A DNA stretch of 64,000 bases, from NCBI RefSeq assembly GCF_964355755.1, contig NC_092679.1:18094932-18158931 (forward strand). The letters run 5' to 3'. The notes beneath the pieces are model-generated. The model worked only from the letters and a program-made list of their open reading frames with translations. It was not told the DNA's origin and did not search any database. Source of the DNA: Antedon mediterranea. Lineage: Eukaryota > Echinodermata > Crinoidea > Comatulida > Antedonidae. The translations under genes were made by a program, and so were the position numbers. This document shows, piece by piece, positions 1 to 10,247 of this stretch. The stretch's first letter is position 1. Each line of letters begins with the position of its first letter.

Positions 1-573
1 TGGTATATATTTATTTCCTTAATTACAAGATGCTTAAACTTGTTAAAATTTCACTTACATGTTATGATATTAACTTCAAGGAACACAAAGAAATCTAAAA
101 ACAATATGGGAATGTTACAGCCTAAATCACTACTCAATAAATACATTTTGTACGCTATACGGCACGCACTGATGACATATTATAATAAATTAGAACATGT
201 CTTGCGCAGTGGAATTTTTCAGTGAGCTGCTAGCTCACGTTCGGCACACACTTGAGGAAAATGACTCATATGACAAAAAAATATTAAAATGATAGATATT
301 TTCCTCACCGGCACGCACGCGTGGCTGATTCCTCACAAATTGTCCCATGCACACTGAGAAAAGAAGTGTTATTCATGCCAGTTAACTCAGCCGATAGCTA
401 TAGTGCGCCGGGCTTCAGATCGTACAGTTTCACTTTAAAAACTTTATATTCTTGAAAAAGTTACCCAAATGTAAAAATCAATCTATATATTTAAAAAATT
501 CTTAAAAGAGTACAGCTTAAACAAGTACAGCTAATAATTGTAATTGAATCATTTTATTACGTGTCAAATTTGA
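1..573. other. Region downstream of receptor A, no gene seen
   Basis: This AT-rich stretch lies 3' of the receptor A tail on the minus strand. I see no coding exon, RNA gene or element with clear ends. It presumably includes the receptor's 3' untranslated region. Confidence 0.4.
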
Positions 574-993
574 CTAGTTATTATACATTGTGTCAAAGTC
601 AGAGATGGCTTCAGCTGCTATAGACTTCTTCTCTTTTACATGTCCATAGGCATATGCATATTCAGGGTTATCTTCAGATGAAGTGTTGAGTTTTTCCAGT
701 AGTTTCTTGTGCATTTTGTTTTGGTAGACAGGGGATTCTTTCACCTGTAAGTGCATTACTATTTGGACTGGTTGGTTAAAATTTGCATATGCATATGAAT
801 ATTCATGACCTGAATTCAAAATAGCACCAGGATTCTCTCTGTTGTGATAATGACAACTGTGCTGACAAAGACAATGTGAAAGAGTTTGTAAAGGAATTTG
901 TTCTGTACATGAAACATTTGGTACTAGATATTCTGATGGCATTATCTCCACCACTTCATCTGTTTTGGTGAAATCATCTGGACTACATTGGGT
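574..993 (-). pseudogene. Cytoplasmic tail of Ig receptor A, cut from its body by a transposon
   Basis: About 138 codons encode only a cytoplasmic tail: C-S-P-D-D-F, then SEYLVP, a YSYAYAN cluster, PVYQN, a YAYAYGHV cluster and a final MYNN. Three Tyr-x-Asn sites (YAN, YQN, YNN) fit the known pYxN preference of Grb2-type SH2 domains. I see no canonical ITAM (paired YxxL/I). The same tail is joined to a membrane segment in receptor B (10248-11816) and occurs in the protein at 26744-27247. The Met that opens the present reading frame (994-996) lies in the transposon terminal repeat, so this fragment has no natural start of its own. Removing the element at 994-2297 plus one copy of its 7-bp target duplication joins this frame exactly to the body at 2298-3366. 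Expression of the detached piece is unknown. Confidence 0.75.
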
Positions 994-2297
994 CATGGAT
1001 TAAAGAATAGAAGGATATGCATCGACGTGAGATCAAGGGTTCCTTGACTCTCGCCGACAGACCGCGGACCGCCCACAATGTTACAGTTTAATTAACCGCA
1101 TGGTAACAACGAAACGGTCGCGTGCCTAATATATTGTTTACTGCACATGTGCAACGACATTTAACCTTGTTGGCTACTACGCTTCTTTCGCGCGTTCTTT
1201 GGTGGCATGATGTTTGTAGATGGTCAACTATTGACTATGTTGGTTTCTGCCGCGATTGATCTACGCTAATGATTTTTTTATGATGATTAAAGTAGCATTT
1301 TATGACCTGTAGTAGCCCTACATCTGAGACAATAACTATTAGTTGTCTCATTTGTTGTAAAATTACAAAATCAGCAAGAATGCTAGCCTAGCTAGGCCCA
1401 GGCCTTGTACTAACTAGGCTAAACTGGGCTAGTAAACCCTATGATTTGCCGACATTGATACTGCCTAGGTAGGCCTAGGCTAATCTTAAATACTCACCGT
1501 TGTCTTACTTCTTGTGTGAATAATAATAATAGGTAGGCCTACTTCGTTTGTTCGTGATCAAGTTTGCCCTGCGTGTACTTTTCAAAACGACCGCTAGGTA
1601 ACGAATCGCAACTATACATAGCCAGCCAATCCCGGATCAGGGATCGCTGTTTTCATTCAATTAGGCCCGGTGATTGGATGTGATGTGGATGACATAACCA
1701 CTAGCCAATCACCAGGCACTACAGTTTAAATATAATCACATCGATAATTAAGGAGATTTATGAAGAAACCACTGCTTAGCCATATATTAAAAAACACGAT
1801 TGTTGTATGTCTGAACACCGGCCACGCTAACAACATACATGGTCAAATGCATAATTTAATATTCTATAGATTAACGCAATTTTTAATGACAGAAGATGGC
1901 AGGCAAATAATGATAATTCAAATATAAAAATGGCATATTTTATTAATATTACCAACTACCTAAAATTACCAGTCGTAAGAAAGTGAACTTTTCGTAGTCC
2001 GATTGTGATGAAACTAAAACAGAATTATTCAGCAATATATGTTTGTTATCAATTAATCATCGACGCAGACATGTCAATAGAACATTCAGACTGCGCATAC
2101 GATTTCTACATGGTTACGTTTTGGTCTCAAAAAATGTAACAGTTGATTCGCAGCGTTTTACAGAGGGCCGCGGTTAGAGACACGGAGTTCAATGAACGTG
2201 TTTGTTTGATTGGCAGCAGTGCTTTAGTATAGGCAAGCGCGTTGTAAAATCGTTTGATGTCACCGTCGATGCATATCCTTCTATTCTTTAATCCATG
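994..2297. mobile_element. 1.3-kb non-autonomous DNA transposon in receptor A
   Basis: Perfect 34-bp terminal inverted repeats (994-1027 and 2264-2297) begin CATGGATTAAAG and extend imperfectly about 12 bp further inward. The 7-bp sequence ATTGGGT flanks both ends (987-993 and 2298-2304) as a target duplication. Receptor B at about 10636 shows the related uninserted site (actgagt followed by tgacatg). No transposase frame is present. The CATG-type termini and 7-bp duplication recall the P superfamily, whose members make 7-8 bp duplications, but this assignment is tentative. Confidence 0.85.
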
Positions 2298-3366
2298 ATT
2301 GGGTTGACATGTCTTTATTTCTATATCCCTTTTTCTCTTTATTTCTTTTAGTTTTAGATTTTTTATAGATAATAATTGTTATAATGATAATGACTATTAA
2401 AGCACACGTACCAATGATGTATATATAGGCAACATCCACTTTAGCACCACCCTTTTCACCTATTTTTTTATTTTTATTATCAGTAGTATCATCTTCTGGT
2501 TGAATCTTGTATTCTGCAAATCCATGTACATCATTAGAAGATGTCACATGACACTTCAACACACTGTCAGTCATTTTATCAGTGATGTTCAAATAAAGTT
2601 GTGATGTGTTGCTCAATAGATTAGTATTATCCATTGTCCAGTTGTATTTGCATTCAGAACAATTATGTCCACTCTTACATTGAAAAACAGATATCTCTCC
2701 AATTTTAAGATCATCTTTGGGAACAATTGTCACTTTAATCTTGATGTTTATGTCATTTAAATAACAATTATTCCCATCATTATCCAAAATATTTAGTGTC
2801 ATTTTACAACGAAATATCATTTCATTATCTTTCTCCGTAATCAGCCATGTGTTTGTCCGAATCATATGAGTACTATTTCTGAAGTCCACCCCATCCTCTA
2901 AAAAGTCTTTCCATTGTAGTGAAGGGTTTAGGTTCATGTGTTCCACTTGGCAGACAGCAGTCATGTTATCACCAACATTATAAGTGGATGGATTTGAATA
3001 ACAAGACTGTTTTGGAAGAACAGTGAGATAAGCAATGTTGGATTCTTTGACAAAGCTTGGTCCAGCATATACTTTACATCTGTACTCACCCGAGTCTGAT
3101 GGATTCACATTTTGAAATTTCAAAATAAACTGTTCATCTGTAACAATAAACTCTAGTCCTTGTTGTTCTTCAACTACACCTTCATCAGTTTTTATCCATT
3201 CAACCCAGTAATTGTCTTTTTTGTTAACGATGCAATTTAAGGTAGCAGATTTACCCTCAAGAAATGTTTTATTTTCTAAAGTAACTGAGGCCTTTCCTAG
3301 GCTAATTGTAGTTAGGATGAAAGGGGTAAAGAAAAAGAAAGACATCCTGTCTAGCACCAGCAGCAA
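2281..3366 (-). CDS. Ig-domain receptor A, body (three Ig domains and membrane segment; tail replaced by transposon-derived end)
   Basis: The frame gives 361 residues. A hydrophobic signal peptide covers residues 1 to about 26; Met8 is a possible alternative start. Three Ig-like domains follow, by their Cys-Trp-Cys pattern: C45/W57/C97 with a DSGEYRC motif, C139/W152/C187, and C230/W243/C272. There are several N-glycosylation sites. A membrane segment spans about 311-334, followed by a basic stop-transfer region. The last five residues (SWIKE) and the stop come from the transposon at 994-2297, so the present product is a receptor without its tyrosine tail. The third Ig domain resembles those of B and C (the CKYNWTM segment), while the first two differ clearly, so the ligand probably differs. 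The gene is a single exon. Its role as an immune-type surface receptor is inferred from architecture only. Confidence 0.8.
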   Translation of the reverse strand: MLLVLDRMSFFFFTPFILTTISLGKASVTLENKTFLEGKSATLNCIVNKKDNYWVEWIKTDEGVVEEQQGLEFIVTDEQFILKFQNVNPSDSGEYRCKVYAGPSFVKESNIAYLTVLPKQSCYSNPSTYNVGDNMTAVCQVEHMNLNPSLQWKDFLEDGVDFRNSTHMIRTNTWLITEKDNEMIFRCKMTLNILDNDGNNCYLNDINIKIKVTIVPKDDLKIGEISVFQCKSGHNCSECKYNWTMDNTNLLSNTSQLYLNITDKMTDSVLKCHVTSSNDVHGFAEYKIQPEDDTTDNKNKKIGEKGGAKVDVAYIYIIGTCALIVIIIITIIIYKKSKTKRNKEKKGYRNKDMSTQSWIKE

Positions 3367-4411
3367 ACATCACTATTTTTCATTTCTGAATGAAAACTGG
3401 AAAGCGCCATAAATTGACTCTCGATTGAATCACTTATGCTTTCTATAGAGGGCAGTATATAAATATGAAAAAGCTATTATAATGTTTATGCAAGTCCGTA
3501 GCTTAACTCTAAACATTATAACTAGAGAAACCAGATAATAGAAATCTATTTGAAGATTTATATGGCAAACTAAAAATATCACTATCATACATACTAAATA
3601 TTACAACATTTACTTAATTTTTTGCAAGAATTTCAACATGTTTATATGTAAATTGTAAATGTTGTTTCATGAAGATACATTATACAGCAATAGCGCTATT
3701 TATTTACCTGACTATTAATAATCAGTGTAAAAAATCATGGCAGACGAAAGGGTGTAATTTTACTTTTTCCCGAAAATTAAATACATTGAAATAAAGGCAT
3801 GCTACCTTTCATAATTTTCGGGTCATGAAAAATGTAAGGCAAGAGGGATTTATTCCTCCCACTCTACAACCCCTCTATAATTTTTTTCTCGATCTTACAA
3901 CATTTTTCCCCAAAAAATAATGGGAGGGAGGATCGAGTCTTTATCTTTTATGTTTTATATGTAACATACAGTATACCTACCATTTCTAAGTAAAAAGGCC
4001 TATTCCATTCACAAGAAAACCAATGTATATAAAACATAAAAAAAGCAGACAAAGTCTGAAAATATTCAATATGTAAATCTAAATCAATGTAAATATATAT
4101 TATTTATCAACATGGCTGGTCCATTCGCGTGCGCAAATTTGAGTTAGTGTTTACCGACCAACCAATCAACCGACCAAATAGTGAGCTATAGAGTTGCGTT
4201 GCACGCGACTAAAAATACAAATTATTACAGTTAAAAAATTATATTTTCTAGAATCTATTCTCATCTTCCTCTTATGTACAAGAATTGACAAAAAGTCATT
4301 TTATAGCATAGGACAATAAATAGAATGGATGTTATCATAAAAAGAAACATAATACATACATACAACCAGTACATGTAATATACTTGGTAAAATGCTTGCA
4401 AAGTAATACAA
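3367..4411. other. Intergenic, with one degraded repeat end
   Basis: No gene is seen. At about 4125-4212 is a sequence ending in a GC-rich hairpin (gttgcgt / acgcgac). A similar hairpin (agtcgcgt / acgcgact) occurs at 34278-34296 next to comparable text, so this is probably the end of a dispersed repeat. Confidence 0.4.
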
Positions 4412-4704
4412 TTAAATAATAATAATAATAATAAATAACATTTATAAAGTGCAAGAGACAAAGGTTTCAAAGTGCTGTGTTTTCCAAGATCTGTGCAAGT
4501 AGTAGCGTGTGATTATGCTTCTCTGAAGAGATGAGTTTTGAGTTTAGTTTTAAATGTGATTACAGATTTTGATGAGCGTATTTCGAGGGGTAGAGTGTTC
4601 CAGAGTTTTGGGGCTGCGACAGCGAAAGCACGATCACCGTAAAACCGAGTTCTGGAACGGGGTCCAAAATAAATCCTATCTGTTAGTTGTAACATAAAAA
4701 GCAT
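4412..4704 (-). mobile_element. 5'-truncated non-LTR retrotransposon 3' end (CR1/L2-like)
   Basis: The minus-strand frame 4513-4704 encodes a reverse-transcriptase C-terminal signature: RAFAVAAPKLWNTLP, then a Lys-rich stretch ending in THLFREA. This is typical of CR1/L2/Rex-type elements. A short 3' untranslated region and an (ATT)n-like run at about 4412-4436 follow. A related copy of the 3' part lies in the opposite orientation at 58690-58826. Only the last 60 or so codons remain, so the copy is dead on arrival. Confidence 0.75.
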
Positions 4705-5379
4705 CAGACAAATATTTATTCTATTTTACCATATCATACAGTGGTAAAATGATGAATATAATTATGCAAAAAATTAATTTAGATATTCCAAAGAATTTCT
4801 CTATATTATCATACAAGCGATAATCAGCTTTTATAAACAATATCCTTATTTCCCCTGTCTAATTGTAGTTATGCTGATAAGGGTAATTATAAGGAGAGAC
4901 ATCTTTGTAGCTGCCATGTACCAGTTGCACACAACCATGTGTCATATATACAGAATGCAAAGAATAGAGTAAAGTAGATTATAAATGATAGAGGGTGCTA
5001 TTTACATAATACCATTTTATTGTAACTTTTATTTTGATACATATGCACTGCGCACTGTTCATTCAACTGTAATAAGCATCTCTTTTGGTATATAATGGTA
5101 CACCTTAAAAGGTAGCATCATCATCTTTAAGAACTGATATGATGATGATATTGTATCTGGAGTTTCCAAAGTCTAATTGTAGTACAGTATGATAATAATG
5201 GTAATCATAATTAGGAAAGACATCTTTATAGCTGCCAGATTCCCAAAATAGTGTGTCACATTACTGGATGAAAAGAATATTAGTAAAGTAGATTGATAGA
5301 GGGTGCTATTAACACAAGCTATAATAATTTATATAATATTAACCATTATTAGAACTTTTATTTTTATTTGTATGTTGTA
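4705..5379. repeat. Two diverged direct repeats, no gene
   Basis: About 4855-5010 and 5160-5310 are diverged direct copies. They share a TCTAATTGTAGT-type start, a 'gacatcttt.tagctgcca' block and a 'agtagatt...agagggtgctatt' end. I see no coding potential. Confidence 0.5.
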
Positions 5380-5837
5380 ACATTGAAACTACAGAAATGA
5401 CATACGAAACCAGATTTTTGTTTTATGAACGTTTTTATTTATATACAAAACAAGTGTTTTTGAACAAATACAAAGCAACAAAGAGGAAAATTAGATGGGA
5501 AAATTATGAATGACTAATTATGACTAATATAACTATTTGTGATCTGTACTGCAGAACTTATATCAGTGATGTAGCCACAAGAAATAAAGTGGTGCACTTT
5601 CCACAAAAAAATGGAACAATCTCTGTGCAGGCCACTGAGTTGTCAGTCAGGCATCTTTAAAAAACCTTACCAACCGTACGGGTGGCTACGGCCCTGATAT
5701 TACTTCACCATATTTGTGCCCCAGCCCTTATTTTGTCCTTAAATCATACAGTTAAAGTTAAACTGACATTAGGCTTTAGAATGTTCGTGAAGAAGTCAAC
5801 ACTAAAAATCATTCCTATAAATATTTAACATAATCAT
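5380..5837. repeat. Segmental duplication block, copy 1 (pairs with 9806-10247)
   Basis: From 5380 (aacattgaaactaca) to the transposon at 5838 the sequence closely matches 9806 onward, and the match resumes at 8413 beyond the transposon. It is the region 3' of a receptor tail, duplicated together with the tail. Inside, about 5567-5697 resembles a repeat ending in GGCTACGGCCCTGAT that recurs near 35100. Confidence 0.7.
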
Positions 5838-8412
5838 CAGGCCCGTAGCCAGGGGGGGTTTTTATGGTTCGGGCGAACCCCCCCTTTACAGCGAACCCCC
5901 CTTAACCGACTGCGAACCCCCATCCCCGACATGCCCAATACCTCACCCTCATCTCCGAAAATCGTCCAAATACGTGCCCCACAGTACAAAAAGTTGTTCG
6001 TAAATTAAAAAATTCGTAAACTCGTTCGGAATAACTCATACAGTACCTTCTTCCCTGTATGAGCGTACTTCGAGCGATATAGTCTGTAAATTTCTAAGAG
6101 TTGCAAATGAATTGCCAATTTTAACCTGAAAAATAAATGTTTGGTCCCTGCATTCAACATGATATTGACGCGTCTCACAGCGAGCTGGGGGACGAACGAT
6201 TCGTACAAAGGAAAGGACACCGCCAGACAACTGCGTACCAATTGTTTAGATCACTGGCAGTCAGGCAGCATGCATAAAGTATATAGTCTTCCGACATACA
6301 TCAGTATTTATGTGTGGCTATGAAGTATAATGTATCATAGAGGATTATAGTGAATATTAATATTTTACACTATAATATCTATGGTATCATGTACTGTAGT
6401 TCACATTATGGCATCCGATTATTTTTTTCTAGACCACCAGCCGATACGTACTCAAATGTATCAATATCACCTATTTACATTGGCATATTTAATTTCCTCA
6501 ACAAATTGCTGTAAATAAATATTATAGATAGAGCTATAATAAGAATTGCATTTTCCTTCACCCAGTGTGCTTTTTTCGGGGCTTCTCCTAGACGTACGTT
6601 CGCATTGAACTTGAACGCAAAACAAAATATCGAGTAAAATGATCTAACAATCGGCGGTTCCGCACAGAGCACGCGCATCTAACATACGGCAACAAATTAA
6701 TGTTATCGTTTAAATAGTCCACGAGTCCAAGTACGATCGTTTTGCTCATTGGTAGCATGCTGCATGAGAGTGTCTTTTCCGGCCATCTAGGGGTGTCATT
6801 TAACAAAATTTGCTTCGCCGATACGTACTCAAATGTATCAATATCACCTATTTACATTGTCATATTTAATTTCCTCAACAAATTGCTGTAAATAAATATT
6901 ATAGATAGAGCTATAATAAGAATTGCATTTGCCTTCACCCAGTGTGCTTTTTTCGGGGCTTCTCCTAGACGTACGTTCGCATTGAACTTGAACGCAAAAC
7001 AAAATATCGAGTAAATGATCAAACAATCGGCGGTTCCGCACAGAGCACGCGCATCTAACATACGGCAACAAATGTTATCGTTTAAATAGTCCACGAGTCC
7101 AAGTAAGTACGATCGTTTTGCTCATTGGTAGAATGCTGCATGAGAGTGTCTTTTCCGGCCATCAAGGGGTGTCATTTAACAAAATTTGCTTCGCCGATAC
7201 GTACTCAAATGTATCAATATCACCTATTTACATTGGCATATTTAATTTACTCAACAAATTGCTGTAAATAAATATTATAGATAGAGCTATAATAAGAATT
7301 GCATTTTCCTTCACCCAGTGTGCCTTTTTCGGGGCTTCTCCTAGACGTACGTTCGCATTGAACTTGAACGCAAAACAAAATATCGAGTAAATGATCTAAC
7401 AATCGGCAGTTCCGCACAGAGCACGCGCATCTAACATACGGCAACAAATGTTATCGTTTAAATAGTCCACGAGTCCAAGTACGATCGTTTTGCTCATTGG
7501 TAGCATGCTGCATGAGAGTGTCTTTTCCGGCCATCTAGGGGTGTCATTTAACAAAATTTGCTTCGCCGATACGTACTCAAATGTATCAATATCACCTATT
7601 TACATTGGCATATTTAATTTACTCAAAAAATTGCTGTAAATAAATATTATTGATAGAGCTATAATAAGAATTGCATTTTCCTTCACCCAGTGTGCTTTTT
7701 TCGGGGCTTCTCCTAGACGTACGTTCGCATTGAACTTGAACGCAAAACAAAATATCGAGTAAATGATCTAACAATCGGCGGTTCCGCACAGAGCACGCGC
7801 ATCTAACATACGGCAACAAATGTTATCGTTTAAATAGTCCACGAGTCCAAGTACGATCGTTTTGCTCATTGGTAGCATGCTGCATGAGAGTGTCTTTTCC
7901 GCCGGCCATCTAGGGTGTCATTTAACAAAATTTGCTTCGCCGATACGTACTCAAATGTATTAATATCACCTATTTACATTGGCATATTTAATTTCCTCAA
8001 CAAATTGCTGTAAATAAATATTATAGATAGAGCTATAATAAGAATTGCATTTGCCTTCACCCAGTGTGCTTTTTTCGGGGCTTCTCCTAGACGTACGTTC
8101 GCATTGAACTTGAACGCAAAACAAATATCGAGTAAATGATCAAACAATCGGCGGTTCCGCACAGAGCACGCGCATCTAACATACGGCAACAAATGTTATC
8201 GTTTAAATAGTCCACGAGTCCAAGTACGATCGTTTTGCTCATTGGTAGAATGCTGCATGAGAGTGTCTTTTCCGGCCATCTAGGGGTGTCATTTAACAAA
8301 ATTTGCTTCGCCTCAGGCCCCACCCCAGGGGGGGGGGGGTAGGTATGGGGGTGGGGTGACCCAAATACTTAGTGTGCGAACCCCCCCTTGACAGATCCTG
8401 GCTACGGCCCTG
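5838..8412. mobile_element. 2.6-kb DNA element with CAGG(G/C)CCGTAGCCAGG ends and 5-bp target duplication
   Basis: The ends are inverted (left CAGGCCCGTAGCCAGG, right CCTGGCTACGGCCCTG) with G/C-rich subterminal tracts. The flanking ATCAT (5833-5837 and 8413-8417) is a 5-bp duplication. The paralogous site at about 10220 has a single ATCAT and no insert, so the empty site is visible in the same window. No transposase is seen. Most of the interior is a five-unit tandem array. The superfamily is not assigned; Transib-type elements make 5-bp duplications but usually begin CAC. Confidence 0.8.
6442..8311. repeat. Tandem array of five units of about 374 bp
   Basis: Units start with cgatacgtactcaaatgt at about 6442, 6819, 7195, 7567 and 7941 and are nearly identical. 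The many short minus-strand frames here are the same phase of this repeat and are not genes. The array sits wholly inside the transposon at 5838-8412. Confidence 0.9.
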
Positions 8413-8614
8413 ATCATCAACAATAGCACAGCTAATTATCAGAATTTGTTATTATACATTGCTTCAGACTTCTTCTCTTTTACATGTCCATAGGCATATG
8501 CATATTCAGGGATAGCTTCAAATGTGGTTTGTGTTTTTTCAGTAGTTTCTTGTGCATCCTTTATTGGTAGAGATGTTTGGTAGACAGGGGATTCTTCCAC
8601 CTCTAAATATATTG
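8413..8614 (-). pseudogene. Relic of a receptor tyrosine tail
   Basis: The minus-strand frame at 8439-8614 matches the last 55 or so residues of the receptor B tail: YLEV, SPVYQTSLPIKDAQETTEK, a YAYAYGHV cluster, then MYNN. Homology stops at 8614, where B continues with its TAIYLEV codons; beyond it the sequence is unrelated. With 5380-5837 this is the broken 3' half of a former receptor copy. Confidence 0.75.
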
Positions 8615-9566
8615 AAATAATTATTTTTAGACATGTTGATTTGAAAGTGAGAAGCCTTCTTATTTTTAATAATATTACAATCAATTACTGAGAGTCACAA
8701 TTTAATTTGGTCATAAAAGTTATTTCAACAAGATTCAACCTTGCATCTTCAGCTACAGACTTCTTCTCTTTTACGTGATCATATGCATACTATATTACAT
8801 AGCCTATGTAAATACGTGAACGTGATTGATTGAAACTGCATCACATGACTACCGCTGCGAGGATCGTAAATAGTATATATCCTTGAGTACGATGATATTT
8901 ACTGGGTAATTTTCGCGTAATTATCGTTTCCCTGTCATTAAACATATAAAATCCAGCAAATTCTCGAGTACGATGATATTGACTGTGTAATTTTCGTGTG
9001 GCAACACTCGCGTTTGGCGATAAATAAACAAAAGTCATCTACTGGGTCTTGAAATCGCGATGAAATCGTCTTGTTGCTTCATGCGCTGTGCCACGGAACT
9101 TGCTTAAAGAAATTAATCAACTAAACTATTTAAACTATGCATACATAGCGCCCTCATTTGTTATTAGTCCTCCCTAGATGTAATGAAAGATCGTTTGTGA
9201 TTGGTTAATACTCACGGTAGTAGTTAGTTATGCACGACGTGGCGAACATCCGGTGATTCGGCTCGAAGAAGACGAATTATTCGGCCTACCTGATTATAAT
9301 ATTATTGTTAATGTAGGTTTTATTGATAGAAATTCTTCTGTTAATTTAAACGACCTAGACCTAAGTGAATATTTTATTGCCAAGGAATCATTTAATTAGT
9401 AATTATCTGTATATTATTCTTCACAAGGTAAGGTGAATTCAACGCCTAACTACTGTAGGCAGGCTTATTACAATACAAAGGAGGCCTAGCTACACCCGAC
9501 CCAGCAGTAGATATTCAACTTGTTGTTGGCAATGTAATATAACAGATATCGCCTTTTATATCGGTA
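8615..9566. other. Intergenic with a second tail scrap
   Basis: At 8745-8796 a short piece resembles the tail end (a degraded YAYxHVKEKKS) in minus orientation. About 8884-8915 and 8964-8998 are direct repeats around GAGTACGATGATATT. No intact gene is seen. Confidence 0.5.
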
Positions 9567-9694
9567 AAATATAAGATTTGACATCCCCTTGGGAATGATA
9601 TTTTTTTCGATGGAATATATTTCCCAAAGCGTTAAGGTAAATATATTCCATCGAACAAAATATCATTCCCAAGGGGATGTCAAATCTTATATTT
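9567..9694. repeat. Long near-perfect hairpin (56-nt arms)
   Basis: Arms 9567-9622 and 9639-9694 are inverted copies with one mismatch around a 16-nt loop. It could be a palindromic MITE or foldback insert. Confidence 0.85.
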
Positions 9695-9734
9695 AACCTC
9701 TAAGCAGGCAAAATCTGTATAATATTCCGGGATA

Positions 9735-9805
9735 TGTAGTTTCTTGTGCATCTTTTATTGGTAGAGATATTTGGTAGGTTGCATATGCATATGAATATTC
9801 ATAAC
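9735..9805 (-). pseudogene. Internally deleted scrap of receptor tail
   Basis: Codons resembling SLPIKDAQET are fused directly to codons resembling YSYAYA. This means the intervening tail was lost. It ends where the duplication block 9806-10247 begins. Confidence 0.6.
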
Positions 9806-10247
9806 ATTGAAACTACATAAATGACATACAAAACCAAATTTTTGTTTTATGAACGTTTTTATTTATATACAAAACAAGTGTTTTTGAACAATACAAAGCA
9901 ACAAAGAGGGTAAAATTAAATAGGAACATTATGAAACTAATTATGGCTAATAACTATTTGTGATCTGTACTGCAGAACTTATATCAGTGATGTAGCCACA
10001 AGAAATAAAGTGGTGCAGGCCACTGAGTTGTCAAAGGCATCTTTAAAAAACCTTACCAACCGTACTGGTGGCTACGGCCCTGATATTACTACAGCATATT
10101 TGTGCCCTAGCCCTTATTTTGTCTTCAAATCATACAGTTAAAGTTAAACTGACATTAGGCTTTAGAATGTTCGTGAAGAAGTCAACCCTAAAAATCATGA
10201 TTCCTATAAATATTTAACATAATCATCAACATTAGCAGAGCTAATTA
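9806..10247. repeat. Segmental duplication block, copy 2 (3' flank of receptor B)
   Basis: This closely matches 5380-5837 plus 8413 onward, and carries the uninserted ATCAT site at about 10220. It is the 3' flank of receptor B. Confidence 0.7.

Noticed and set aside
574-993. Canonical ITAM in the receptor A/B tail
   Set aside because: There are many tyrosines but no paired YxxL/I with 6-12 spacing; Tyr-x-Asn and YxxV sites only, so I call it a tyrosine-rich tail.
6475-8323. Many minus-strand frames of 65-80 codons with near-identical products
   Set aside because: They are the same phase of a 374-bp tandem repeat inside a transposon; no splice or start context supports genes.
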